Origin: an uncultured Burkholderiales bacterium
GTDB lineage: Bacteria > Pseudomonadota > Gammaproteobacteria > Burkholderiales > Burkholderiaceae_C
Assembly (NCBI GenBank): GCA_903876885.1
Contig: CAIRBP010000032.1
Location: 1 to 64,000 of the forward strand
Direction of reading: 5' to 3'
Length of the DNA: 64,000 nucleotides
The position numbers and the translations under genes were made by a program. A model generated the notes under the pieces. The model had not been told where the DNA came from, searched no databases, and saw nothing but the letters and a program-made list of their open reading frames with translations. Numbering within the stretch: the first letter of the stretch is position 1; every line of letters starts with the position of its first letter. Positions 8,345 to 18,300 of this stretch are shown here, piece after piece.

Positions 8345-8560
8345 TCATACCTCCAGTTGCTGACTGGCTGCAATTCGAGAAATAACCCATCCTCTAACCT
8401 TACTTTGTTGCCATCGACGTATCTTCGAAGTTAATTTGATTGGCCTTGGGAACTCGCCATTTTTCATTAGTTGATAGATCGTCGATCTACCTAAGCCCGA
8501 TTCCTCTCCAACTTCATCTATATTTATTAAGGGATCGTAAGATTCAATAATTGCGGACAT
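8345..8560 (-). CDS. AlpA-family HTH regulator/excisionase
   Basis: The 71-residue protein matches the AlpA family of MerR-like DNA-binding proteins. A helix-turn-helix (NIDEVGEESGLGRSTIYQLM) is followed by the typical FPRPIKLTSKIRRWQQSKV and a Trp-containing C-terminus (VRGWVISRIAAS). AlpA/Cox-like proteins of P4-type satellites activate integrase or act as excisionases. It begins the leftward gene block, 273 bp downstream of the integrase stop, and probably controls excision or the block itself. A reasonable ribosome-binding site (AAAGGTAT) precedes the ATG. Confidence 0.85.
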   Translation of the reverse strand: MSAIIESYDPLINIDEVGEESGLGRSTIYQLMKNGEFPRPIKLTSKIRRWQQSKVRGWVISRIAASQQLEV

Positions 8561-8833
8561 TTAGATACCTTTTCTAAATGCGCTAAGTATTCAAATTAAA
8601 AATAGCATAGCGCAAAACACTCTGATCAAGGTGCTTTAGGCTACGCCCCAAGCAATAATGCTTACAGACGCTACTCTAAATTTAGTGACAATGTGGTCGT
8701 AACAATAAAGCTATGACATTAACAGTCAAACCCGCTAAGTTTTGTAAGTGATCTTAAAATCTTACTAGCTATACTCGTGGTATGTCTTGAGTCTATTACA
8801 CATTCGTGTATAAACTGATAAATTCATTTGGAT

Positions 8834-9997
8834 TTAAACAACAAGTCTGGATAAAGCCTCTTTTGAATGCTTTTGGGTCAAATGTCCATAATGCTTTTCA
8901 ATCATCATTATGCTGGTGCCTGCTAACTGAGCTACAGTTAAGGTATCCAATCCACCATGAACTAAGTCCGTAATCACTGAGTGCCTAATAGTTCCCATTG
9001 TTACGTTAGAGGGCAATTCAGCTTTTAATACTGCGGCCCTTATAGGGTCTTTCCATGCGTCTTTATTCCAAGTCATGCCATCCAACCTGGTGAAGATACT
9101 TGCCCCGGGTAGCTTGTCCTTGATTTTCAAATTAAACAAGTCCGCTGCTTCTGGAGGCAGGGATATTTTGCGATGGCGCTTAGTTTTATCTTTAAAAACG
9201 CTGAGCGTTCCAAAATTGCTATCGTAATTTCCTACAATTAGCTTTGCAATTGCCCCGCACCTAAGCGGTATCAAGCAGCAGCACTTAACGAAGTCAGCTA
9301 AATCTGGAGGACATGAAATATAAAGTTTTCTACGCTGGGCTAAATCTAAATAGGCCTCCCTTGCATGTTCAGCATTCTTAATTGGAACAAGCTTCCCTTG
9401 CCAGGCAAAATCACTTGTTATCAGTCCCTCTTTAAAAGCTAAATTAAGAGCAGAGCGCAAACAAGTCATATCCCTGTTCAACGTACTATCCTTTCGCAAT
9501 TCCCCCTTATTAGGGCCGCTTTCAGTTACTGTTTCTTCGAGTAGTTTTCGCCAGTCGACAAAATGGGATGGTTTTAGTTTGGTTACATCAAGTTTTGAAA
9601 GCTTCGTTTTGTAAACATAGCGCTTGAATCGAAGATGAGCATCATTAGCACCGGATTCATTTTTCTCATTCTTTTTATGAACAACGTACCTTTCGCAGAT
9701 ATTTTGAACTGTCAGCACTTCAGCAGTACCGCCACGCCCAAGATGTTCAAACCAATTTAAAGCATCTTTGCGGGCAAGTTCAAATCTTTCGTTATCAGGG
9801 CGTTCAGAGTAAGCTCCGAGCGTGATCTGGTGCCTTTTCCCGGTGTCCTTATCGCTAAATCTTGCAGAATACGATCCATCACTTGAAGTGCTCATTTTTC
9901 TGAAGCCCATGTAGCATCCCGCCATTAATTTTGTCCAATAGGGATCGCGCTTGGGTTTAAGTTTGTCTCGCTCTATTACCTTAGAAAAGGCTGTCAT
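8834..9997 (-). CDS. Tyrosine recombinase (integrase) of the tRNA-Val element
   Basis: This 387-residue site-specific recombinase begins 126 bp from the 3' end of tRNA-Val, the usual position for an integrase that uses the tRNA as attachment site. The C-terminal catalytic domain shows the first Arg region (CLIPLRCGAIAKL), the second Arg (GTIRHSVITDLV) and the nucleophile Tyr in MIEKHYGHL. The usual His of HxxR is replaced (MGTIR) and the second His/Trp position reads AGTS. Relatives with AGTS...MIEKHYGHL exist as far as I recall, so this is probably a subfamily feature and not inactivation. An SD-like AAGGGA precedes the ATG. Confidence 0.9.
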   Translation of the reverse strand: MTAFSKVIERDKLKPKRDPYWTKLMAGCYMGFRKMSTSSDGSYSARFSDKDTGKRHQITLGAYSERPDNERFELARKDALNWFEHLGRGGTAEVLTVQNICERYVVHKKNEKNESGANDAHLRFKRYVYKTKLSKLDVTKLKPSHFVDWRKLLEETVTESGPNKGELRKDSTLNRDMTCLRSALNLAFKEGLITSDFAWQGKLVPIKNAEHAREAYLDLAQRRKLYISCPPDLADFVKCCCLIPLRCGAIAKLIVGNYDSNFGTLSVFKDKTKRHRKISLPPEAADLFNLKIKDKLPGASIFTRLDGMTWNKDAWKDPIRAAVLKAELPSNVTMGTIRHSVITDLVHGGLDTLTVAQLAGTSIMMIEKHYGHLTQKHSKEALSRLVV

Positions 9998-10122
9998 AAA
10001 TCCCTTAGTAGCTAGGCTCCTTTCCCAATATAGTATGGAAAAAGTATGGAAAACCTAGTGGGATTATTATGGATTATTGCGGACTTAAAAGATAGTACCA
10101 AGAGCCCTGTCAGAGGGAAACT

Positions 10123-10199
10123 TGGTAGGCGCGAATGGACTCGAACCATCGACCCCCACCATGTCAAGGTGGTGCTCTAACCAGCTGAGCTACGCGCCT
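10123..10199 (-). tRNA. tRNA-Val (anticodon GAC)
   Basis: The minus strand reads AGGCGCG at 10199-10193, a D arm (GTAGCTCAGCTGGTTAGAGC), the anticodon arm CCACC-TTGACAT-GGTGG with anticodon GAC, a T arm (GGTTCGAGTCC) and CGCGCCT with discriminator A and an encoded CCA at 10125-10123. All stems pair. The 3' end faces the integrase at 9997, so this gene is the likely attachment site of the element to its left. It is followed by relA on the same strand, upstream in transcription sense. Confidence 0.95.
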
Positions 10200-10264
10200 G
10201 TAAAGAGGGTAAATTCTAGCACATATTTATCGGTTCAACCCCAGGGCAACCCAGCAGCATTGAA

Positions 10265-12616
10265 TTATCGCCTCCTAGACGAAATCACGCTAGGGACAGA
10301 TCTCATAACAGCCAAGACCTTTTGTAACTTAGTTGAATCTGCAATCTCAACCGTAAACGTCATCCAAGCCAAGCCTTTTATAGATTCAGTTTTAACCCCA
10401 ATGACGTTCATCTTTTCTTTTGCAAAGACTTCGGAGATGTCCCTTAAAAGCCCCTGCCGATCATGAGCTCTGATCTCTACATCAACTGGATAAAAAATTG
10501 GTGTATTTGTTGCTGATTGGTTAACACCCCCCCACTGGACCTCTATGACTCGGTCCTCATTGCGCAGCACCAACTCTTTAAAATTTAAACACGAAGTCCT
10601 GTGAATGCTGACACCTTTGCCACGGGTGATGAACCCCCTAATATCGTCGGGGGGGGCGGGTCGACAACACCTTGCTAACTGAGTCATCAAAGAATCTACA
10701 CCCACAACTAAAATTCCACTTTGAGCGGGTGCGGGGCGGGACTCTTTGAGTCGAGCATTTTTTAAGAAAAGCTCATCCTCAGTCTCATTAGATTGCACTC
10801 TTGGGTGAAGGATTACTTCTATATTTCTAAGCGAGAACTCATCCTTTCCAACAACCTCAAACAAGGCTTCCGCATTTTTAAAGCCGAGTTGACTCGCCAA
10901 ATCCTCCAAATTAGTGCTGGTCTTACCCTCCCTTTGCAATAGCTTCTCGACCGACTCGCGCCCCTTTGAGACATTTTCCTGCGTTGCTAGTGCGTTAAAC
11001 CAAGCGCGCACCTTAGAGCGCGCTCTGGGACTCACCAAAAAACCTAGCTCCGGGTTCAACCAATCTCGTGAAGGTCCTCCCTCTTTCGCAGATATGATTT
11101 CTACAGTTTGACCATTTTTAAGCGGGGTATTTAGCGTAACCATAGCGCCGTCAACACGGGCTCCCCGGCAACGGTGTCCCAAATTAGTATGCAACGTGTA
11201 AGCAAAATCAACACACGTTGCACCAGACGGCAACTCCACAATAGCAGCGTTGGGAGTGAGCACATAAATCCAGTCACTCAACGTGTCAATATTGGAGAGC
11301 GAGGAGTCCCCCGCCCCTCCCGTCTGTGATGATATGTCCTGCTCCCAGGCTAAGAGTTGCCTGAGAACCGCTATTTTTTGATCGTAAGAGGAGTCCGCAC
11401 TTACGCCACCATATCCCTTTGCACCGGCCTCCTTATAAGCCCAGTGCGCCGCAACTCCGTGCTCTGCGTGATCGTGCATTTGCTGAGTGCGAATTTGTAT
11501 CTCAACTGGCAGATCTCTTTGATCCGCAACAACAGTGTGAAGCGACTGATAACCGTTAGGTTTGGGACGAGAGATGTAATCATCAAATTCATTCTCTAAC
11601 GGTCTAAGCTTAGAGTGGACATGGGCTAAAGCGGCGTAGCATTCATCATTGGTTTGGACAATTACACGCAGTGCTCGTATGTCAAAGACTTTATCAAATC
11701 CTAGGGATTTACCACGCATTTTCTTGGCAATACTATAGATATGTTTGGGTCTTCCAAACACCTGCGCACTCACTCCGATCTCCCTTAACTCTCTCTCTAG
11801 TTGTGCCCGGAGTTGCTCTACGTACACTTCACGCTCAGTCCTTTTATCCTCTAAAAGCTTTGCTATCTCTTTGTACGCGAGAGGCTCTAAAAATCTAAAC
11901 GCCAAGTCCTCCATTTCCCACTTGATCTGCCAAATACCAAGCCTATTGGCTAAGGGTGCAAAAATAGTAAGTGCCTCTTGTGCAATTTCTTTAGGAGCTA
12001 TTTCCTTTTGAGCTGCGTAATACCTCAGTGTTTGAACACAAGAGGCTAGTCTGAGCATCACAACTCGAAAGTCCCTTGAGAAAGCTAAAAGCATGCGCCT
12101 AACGTTCTCAGTTTGTGCGACGCCCTCTAATTTTGGTGGACGAGATATTTGCTTTGCTCTGGTTTGCTTTTCTAGTCTAAGCAACTCTGTGGCCTCTACC
12201 GCTAAAGCGGTCATGCTTTCACCGAATACCTTGCCAATGATCTCTGCAGGCTTGGAGAGATAGGCACTTGCATAAACCAAATAGCTAGCGGCTTGAAGGG
12301 ACTCAGAGCCACCAATTTGCTTCAAAATCGCCGCAACAGCATCTGCATGAGCCAATGAGTTTTCACCACTATCAAGTGACTCAAATTCAAGTAGTCTTTC
12401 TGCAAAAATTCTGGCCTTTGAAAGAACCTCAGACTCCTCAGTAGAGCCTGCAGATGTTACCTGTGAAGCCAAAGCAATAGAGACAAAGTCGGTCATTGGA
12501 TTGGTAGCGCTGGTCTTTGAGGCCAAAGGAGCACTATGCTCTGTGCTCGTGGCAGCGTAATTCTGGGTGGTCTTAGGACTCAACGTTTCCAAACAAATAC
12601 CTTTAAAAATTTTCAA
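10265..12616 (-). CDS. relA: GTP pyrophosphokinase RelA
   Basis: This 783-residue enzyme of the RelA/SpoT group makes (p)ppGpp in the stringent response. The N-terminal region corresponds to the HD hydrolase domain but lacks the His-Asp pair (AASYLVYASAYLSKP), so hydrolysis is presumably lost. The synthetase domain (about 230-400) has RPKHIYSIAKKMRGK and the RelA-type acidic motif NEFDDYI, where SpoT would have RFKDY. A TGS domain (DWIYVLTPNAAIVELPSGAT) and a C-terminal ACT domain (HDRQGLLRDISEVFAKEKMN) follow. Both signatures favour RelA. Start ATG at 12616; it follows an alpha/beta hydrolase gene on the same strand, 42 nt away. Confidence 0.93.
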   Translation of the reverse strand: MKIFKGICLETLSPKTTQNYAATSTEHSAPLASKTSATNPMTDFVSIALASQVTSAGSTEESEVLSKARIFAERLLEFESLDSGENSLAHADAVAAILKQIGGSESLQAASYLVYASAYLSKPAEIIGKVFGESMTALAVEATELLRLEKQTRAKQISRPPKLEGVAQTENVRRMLLAFSRDFRVVMLRLASCVQTLRYYAAQKEIAPKEIAQEALTIFAPLANRLGIWQIKWEMEDLAFRFLEPLAYKEIAKLLEDKRTEREVYVEQLRAQLERELREIGVSAQVFGRPKHIYSIAKKMRGKSLGFDKVFDIRALRVIVQTNDECYAALAHVHSKLRPLENEFDDYISRPKPNGYQSLHTVVADQRDLPVEIQIRTQQMHDHAEHGVAAHWAYKEAGAKGYGGVSADSSYDQKIAVLRQLLAWEQDISSQTGGAGDSSLSNIDTLSDWIYVLTPNAAIVELPSGATCVDFAYTLHTNLGHRCRGARVDGAMVTLNTPLKNGQTVEIISAKEGGPSRDWLNPELGFLVSPRARSKVRAWFNALATQENVSKGRESVEKLLQREGKTSTNLEDLASQLGFKNAEALFEVVGKDEFSLRNIEVILHPRVQSNETEDELFLKNARLKESRPAPAQSGILVVGVDSLMTQLARCCRPAPPDDIRGFITRGKGVSIHRTSCLNFKELVLRNEDRVIEVQWGGVNQSATNTPIFYPVDVEIRAHDRQGLLRDISEVFAKEKMNVIGVKTESIKGLAWMTFTVEIADSTKLQKVLAVMRSVPSVISSRRR

Positions 12617-12658
12617 TAACTATAACAAACAGCAATAAGCTTACTCCACTCACCTACC

Positions 12659-13597
12659 CTAATCTCTCACCAAAAACGACTTGAGTTTGAGCAACTGATC
12701 CTCTTGAACTAAAGTAGGGGCATGCCCAACCCCTTCAACGCTGTAAAGCGTGGGTTTAGGACCTCGTGAGCACATTTGGGCTGCGTCACCAGGAGTTAAA
12801 AGATCGGAGTTAGCACCTCTTATCAATAAAGTCTCGCAAGTTATTTGATCATAAATATTCCACATTACCTGCTCAGCCGCTTTAGAGCTTTCCCGCGTCA
12901 TTTGTTTAATCGGCTCAGATATCTTAGGATCATAGTGAAAGATCCACTGATGGTTAGAACCAATTTTGAGCATAGGACGGGATAATGCTTCCCACTGTTC
13001 AGTGGTATGTGGACCAAAGCTTTTAAAAATCTCACCCAACTTTTGAACCCCTAATTCCAAAGTATCAAATCGCTCATCCAGTCCAAGATATGTTTTCAAA
13101 CGTTCGATAAAAGCCCATTGAACAACTGGACCCACATCATTTAAAACCAACCTGCGTACTGGAACCTTGAGTTTAAAGGCGTCTACACCGCATACGAGCA
13201 TCCCAATCAATCCGCCCATACTCGTACCTACCCAGTCAACACTCTTAATGCCTGCGTCCTCTTCCTCTGTAAGGTGATCTGATAAACATTTAACTCCATA
13301 AGCGTAGGTTGGCAATTGATAGGATAGCCCGCTATTTAACCAATCACTTTGGCCACGCCCGGCAATATCTGGGCAAATCACCTGAACAGAACTACCCTTA
13401 GTTCCGTAACTATCTAGCAAGCATTGAGCCAACACATCAAAATCCCTACCTTGACGAGTGAGCCCGTGCACACAAATAACCAAATGACTGGCGTGTGGAT
13501 TCCCCCATTGGTAATAGGCCATCCGATGAGACTCAACTTGGAGTGGTTCACTTGAAGGGACTTGAAAGTATTGTAGTTTCGGGGAATAAGTGCTCAT
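12659..13597 (-). CDS. Alpha/beta hydrolase
   Basis: An alpha/beta-hydrolase fold protein of unknown substrate. Features include the oxyanion HG (ICVHGLTRQGRDFD), the nucleophile elbow GTSMGG, an Asp region (LLIRGANSDLLTPGDA) and a C-terminal His (VEGVGHAPTL). The track starts at 13744, but the first 49 residues are Cys/Trp-rich and unlike the family. The ATG at 13597 (MSTYSPKLQYF) gives a normal length of 312 residues. It lies upstream of relA on the same strand and may be cotranscribed with it. Esterase or lipase activity is probable from the fold only. Confidence 0.8.
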   Translation of the reverse strand: MSTYSPKLQYFQVPSSEPLQVESHRMAYYQWGNPHASHLVICVHGLTRQGRDFDVLAQCLLDSYGTKGSSVQVICPDIAGRGQSDWLNSGLSYQLPTYAYGVKCLSDHLTEEEDAGIKSVDWVGTSMGGLIGMLVCGVDAFKLKVPVRRLVLNDVGPVVQWAFIERLKTYLGLDERFDTLELGVQKLGEIFKSFGPHTTEQWEALSRPMLKIGSNHQWIFHYDPKISEPIKQMTRESSKAAEQVMWNIYDQITCETLLIRGANSDLLTPGDAAQMCSRGPKPTLYSVEGVGHAPTLVQEDQLLKLKSFLVRD

Positions 13598-13792
13598 GGA
13601 TTTATAAAAGTAGCGATCAACGGAATATTTTTTCAAGACTTTACTCCATTTAAGAGTTGATCTTGGTGTCAAACATTGGAGATTTAGAAGAGAATGCCAG
13701 GGTGCGCACCAATTAAAGGCACATTCGGTCCTTGCCATGCCCAACCAAAAGAGCCCAGATGAACGAAATTACAGGAATAAGTAGGTCAACTA

Positions 13793-13981
13793 ATGCGTGT
13801 ACAAAGTGATTCGAGCCAGATCGGCCTATGCGGTTGCGGCAGAGCCCCAAACGGCAAATGTAACGGTTGGCACGGTTTAAGCGAAGAAGCTTACTTAATG
13901 GAGCTTCAGCTATGGCAGGAGGATGCGAACAATCCAAATTTAAAATGCACTGACTCCTCAGACCACAAAAATCCAGAGTGA
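13793..13981 (+). CDS. Small Cys/His-rich protein (CDGSH-like pattern)
   Basis: A 62-residue product with a compact metal-binding-like motif CGCGRAPNGKCNGWHGL followed by a helix (SEEAYLMELQLWQED). The spacing C-x-C-x7-C-x3-H is close to, but one residue shorter than, the CDGSH iron-sulfur motif (C-x-C-x8-C-x3-H). I recall similar small proteins with CGCGRSP..KC.GWHGLSEE in betaproteobacteria but cannot name a function. The ORF lies alone on the plus strand between the hydrolase and ispF, with a modest SD (TAGG) before the ATG. Iron-sulfur or zinc binding is inference. Confidence 0.6.
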   Translation: MRVQSDSSQIGLCGCGRAPNGKCNGWHGLSEEAYLMELQLWQEDANNPNLKCTDSSDHKNPE

Positions 13982-14043
13982 GACATAGCGCTTGGGGCTA
14001 GCTGTTTTTGCTCTTAATTACGAGCTTTGATGACGTTCTTTAA

Positions 14044-14532
14044 TTAGGCGCGGTGTAACAACGCTACTGCCCTGGCCTCTATAGACTGCCCCAGACCAAC
14101 TGGGCCCATTTTTTCTGCCGTCTTTGCTTTAACGTTAATTTGTTCGGACCCCACTTGCAAGGCCTTACTTAAGTGTTCGATCATTTGGGAGATGTGAGGG
14201 GCCATCTTAGGTGCTTGAGCAATAATGGTTGAGTCTATATTGCCAATTTGCCAGCCCCTGTCTCGAATTAGCTTTCCTGTTTGAATTAATAATTCGATTG
14301 AGTCTGCGCCCCTAAATTTTGGATCCGTGTCAGGAAAGTGACGCCCAATATCTCCCAAGCCCGCAGCCCCCATTAATGCGTCTATAACTGCATGAATCAG
14401 AACATCTGCATCAGAGTGGCCCTTTAGGCCCTTCTCAAACGGAATAGTCACGCCCCCAATGATTAAAGGCCGATCTTCAACGAGTGCATGTACATCCCAT
14501 CCCTCGCCAATTCTAAAATTAAAGTTTGTCAT
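14044..14532 (-). CDS. ispF: 2-C-methyl-D-erythritol 2,4-cyclodiphosphate synthase
   Basis: IspF catalyses the cyclisation step of the MEP isoprenoid pathway. The 162-residue protein has the zinc-binding GEGWDVHAL near the start, [34 protein letters not shown] in the active-site region, and the C-terminal [23 protein letters not shown], all characteristic. Length is normal. It follows ispD by 28 nt on the same strand, the common ispD-ispF order. Confidence 0.97.
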   Translation of the reverse strand: MTNFNFRIGEGWDVHALVEDRPLIIGGVTIPFEKGLKGHSDADVLIHAVIDALMGAAGLGDIGRHFPDTDPKFRGADSIELLIQTGKLIRDRGWQIGNIDSTIIAQAPKMAPHISQMIEHLSKALQVGSEQINVKAKTAEKMGPVGLGQSIEARAVALLHRA

Positions 14533-14560
14533 TTTAAAAAGATATAGAAAAGTTTACTTA

Positions 14561-15304
14561 TCACCTTAACCTAGACTCAAGGACCGCTTGCGCAATTTCA
14601 AAGTCTTCTGGGTAAGTGATTTTAAAATTTGTAGAGTGGCCTCTCACTAAGATCGGTTGCAGACCTAGTGACTCAATGGCACTCGATTCATCGGTCACCA
14701 ACTCAGCATGCTTACTTAATTCGCTTTGCAAGGCACGACCTAGCATTTCTAGCCTAAACATTTGAGGCGTTTGAGCAGACCATTTACCCCCTCTGGTTAT
14801 CGTGTTTTTTACCCTTCCCCCCTCCTCTTGCTTCAAAGTATCAGCAACCGGTACAGCCAATAATCCACCCACTTCATCGTCTTTGCATGTTTTAATTAAA
14901 TGCTCTACAAGCTCTGGAGAAATCAGACACCGTGCGGCGTCGTGCACAAGCACCCAAGCATCTTTTGGAACTCCAATTCCCTCAAGGTGTTTAAGTCCAG
15001 CTAGAACACTTAGCGCCCGCGTATCGCCGCCTTTTTTAACAACAACAACCTTAGATAGATTGCCATGAACGTACTTGGATAAGATATCTTCTATAAGGCT
15101 ATCCGATGGACTAACCACGAGACAAATTGTCTTAGCCGACTCAACTCTTAGCAAAGCTTCCAATGTATGAGCAATCATGGGCTTAGCTGCAAGTTGTGCG
15201 TATTGCTTTGGGGTATCCCTACCCGCACGTGCGCCTACTCCCGCACAAGGAATAACAAAGTGAATGTTAGGTGATTTTGGATCCATGACGGGTTGTTTGT
15301 TCAA
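14561..15304 (-). CDS. ispD: 2-C-methyl-D-erythritol 4-phosphate cytidylyltransferase
   Basis: IspD transfers CMP from CTP to methylerythritol phosphate in the MEP pathway. The 247-residue protein has the N-terminal nucleotide-binding stretch PCAGVGARAGRDTPKQYAQL and the substrate-binding VLVHDAARCLISPE, plus AQTPQMFR and VTDESSAIE further on. All are IspD signatures. It is divergent from mfd, 69 nt away, and upstream of ispF. Confidence 0.96.
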   Translation of the reverse strand: MNKQPVMDPKSPNIHFVIPCAGVGARAGRDTPKQYAQLAAKPMIAHTLEALLRVESAKTICLVVSPSDSLIEDILSKYVHGNLSKVVVVKKGGDTRALSVLAGLKHLEGIGVPKDAWVLVHDAARCLISPELVEHLIKTCKDDEVGGLLAVPVADTLKQEEGGRVKNTITRGGKWSAQTPQMFRLEMLGRALQSELSKHAELVTDESSAIESLGLQPILVRGHSTNFKITYPEDFEIAQAVLESRLR

Positions 15305-15373
15305 TCAATCTAGAATGATAGCTTTTAAGCAGGGCAAACTAAGTTAAAAATTGCCATTTCAGTCAGATATTTA

Positions 15374-18300
15374 ATGTACACCCCTAAATTATTACCCGGC
15401 AAGCGTCTGAGCATTCAAAGACCATTTAGTTCCTCAGATGCCCTACTTTTATCCTCACTAAGTGCCCAAGAGATCAAGGGCAAAAATAAAGTAGCCATCA
15501 TCACCTCTGACGCAGGCGACGCGCAAAGACTCCTGGATGAGATGGGGTTGTTCAATCCTGATTTGCGCTGCGTTATTTTCCCAGACTGGGAAACCCTTCC
15601 CTATGATAGTTTCTCTCCTCATCAAGACCTAATAAGTGAGCGACTTGCGACGCTTTGGCAGATCTCCCAAGGCGAGGCGGACATCATCCTTATCCCAGCA
15701 ACGACTGCTCTTTACAAAATTGCCCCACCGTCTTTTCTCGCTGGATATACCTTTCACTTTACGGTTAAACAAAAACTAGATGAGGCTAAATTACGCTCTC
15801 AACTCACCCTTGCCGGTTACGCACACGTATCTCAAGTTATAAGTCCAGGCGAATACTGCGTCAGAGGTGGACTCATTGATTTATTCCCGATGGGTTCGCG
15901 GTTTCCCTATAGGGTTGATTTATTTGATAACGAGATTGACTCTATCCGCACCTTTGATCCGGATACACAAAGAAGCCTGTACCCAGTGCCAGAGGTTAGG
16001 CTTTTGCCAGGCCGAGAGTTCCCCATGGATGAGGACTCTCGGGCCAAATTTAGGAACCGCTGGCGCGAGCTTTTAGAGGGCGATCCAACGCGAAGCCGAA
16101 TCTATAAGGACATCGGTAATGGCGTAGCTACAGCTGGTATTGAGTATTTTTTACCGCTTTTCTTTGATGAAACCGCCACTGTATTTGATTATTTAGGTCA
16201 AAACGCCACTATCGTATTGCATGGGGATTTAGAGCCCATATTTCAAAGATTTTGGCAAGATACCCAGGATCGCTACAGACTTGCACAGGGCGATCCCGAC
16301 CGACCCGCGTTAGCGCCTGCTAATTTATTTTTAAGCAGTGAAGAGTTTTTTACGCATTGCAACACTTACACACAGCTGGTTCTAAGACCTAACCCTCAGT
16401 CCAATGCGCTCACCCAACTTCAATCAAAATCATTTACTGACACAGTAACTGAAGACCTAGCGACGGCTTCTCCTAGAGTAACAACTGAGGCAACTTCCGA
16501 GGCAACGTCGGAGGCCCTAAACTCCCAAAGCTTTGCAAAAGCACTGCCAGATCTAAGCGTACATAGAGGCGCACAGGATCCATTAATTCAACTAAAAAAC
16601 CATTTAAGAGAGACTTCAAATAAAGTCTTAATCATTGCTGAGAGCGAAGGCCGGCGTGAGAGCTTACTAGACTTTCTACGAGCCAGTAACGTCTCGCCAC
16701 CCAGTTTTGATAGTCTTAAAGAATTTTTAGACAGCCCCGAGCCTCTTGGCATTATTGCAGCCACGCTGAACTATGGATTTCACGCCACTGAGCTATCTCT
16801 TGACCTTATTACGGAGTCTGAACTCTTTGACGCTGGACCTACTACTCGGCGAAAACGAAAACAAGAACAAACCAGCGACGTAGAATCTTTAATTAAGGAT
16901 CTATCGGAGCTACAAGTTGGGGATCCAGTTGTTCATAGCGTGCACGGAATTGGGCGTTACAGGGGCCTTATTCATATGGACCTTCAAGGCGTATCAGGCG
17001 CACAAGAGGACGAAGCCTCCACATCCAAAGCTCAGGAGTATTTACACCTTGAGTATGCAGATCAAGCGATGCTTTATGTGCCTGTTAGCCAGCTGCATTT
17101 AATCAGTCGCTACAGTGGTGTAAGTCCTTCAGAGGCTCCACTTCACCGTCTTGGCTCGGGTCAATGGGATAAGGCTAAGCGCCGTGCAGCAGAACAAATA
17201 CGGGACGCCGCCGCGGAGCTATTGAATATCTACGCGAGACGTGCTCTTCGAGAGGGACATCCATTTCGGTATTCAGCCAATGATTACGAAACTTTTTCAA
17301 ACGACTTTGGCTTTGAAGAAACGCCGGATCAAAAAGCTGCTATTCACGCAGTGATTCAAGACATGATTAGTCCAAGACCCATGGACCGCCTAATCTGCGG
17401 GGATGTAGGTTTTGGAAAAACAGAGGTCGCACTCAGAGCTGCCTTTGTAGCGGTTATGGGAGGAAAACAAGTCGCCTTTTTAGCGCCTACAACCCTACTC
17501 ACGGAGCAACACTTTCAGACTCTTTGCGACCGCTTCTCCAAGTGGCCCATCAAGATTGCTGAGATGAGTCGCTTTCGTTCAGCAAAAGAAATTAAAACGG
17601 CGATGGCAGGAATTGAAGACGGATCGGTAGATATCGTTGTTGGCACCCACAAACTCATCAGTGGTTCACTTAAATTTAAAGATTTGGGTCTTCTGATTAT
17701 TGATGAGGAGCACCGATTTGGCGTTAGACATAAAGAGATGATCAAATCTCTTAGATCAGAGGTTGATGTACTAACTCTCACGGCAACCCCAATTCCCAGG
17801 ACACTTGGCATGGCTTTAGAGGGTTTAAGAGAGATAAGCGTTATAGCAACCGCACCACAAAGACGTTTAGCTATAAAAACATTCGTCAGAAGCGAGGGTA
17901 ACGGCGTGATTAGAGAGGCTGTGCTTAGAGAGCTTAAGCGAGGTGGACAGTGCTACTTTCTTCATAATGAGGTTGAAACCATTGAGAACAGAAAGCTTAG
18001 ACTACAAGAGTTAATCCCAGAGGCGAGAATTGCAATTGCGCACGGTCAGATGCCAGAGCGTGATTTAGAGCGTGTGATGCGAGAGTTCATCAACCAAAGA
18101 CACAACATCTTGCTGTGCTCAACCATTATTGAAACAGGAATTGATGTCCCTAGCGCTAATACAATAATAATGAGCCGCGCAGATAAATTTGGCCTTGCAC
18201 AGTTGCACCAACTCAGAGGAAGAGTTGGTCGCAGCCACCACCAGGCGTATGCTTACCTTCTTGTACCGGATGTAGAGAGCCTCACCAAACACGCCTCCCA

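Noticed and set aside
10122-10466. Plus-strand ORF 114 aa over tRNA-Val and the relA end
   Set aside because: It crosses the tRNA gene and is antisense to relA; a shadow frame.
10265-12616. SpoT as alternative name for the RelA/SpoT protein
   Set aside because: The HD hydrolase residues are lost and the synthetase has the RelA-type acidic EFDD motif.
13598-13744. N-terminal extension of the alpha/beta hydrolase
   Set aside because: 49 residues rich in Cys and Trp, unlike the family, and a normal start exists at 13597.
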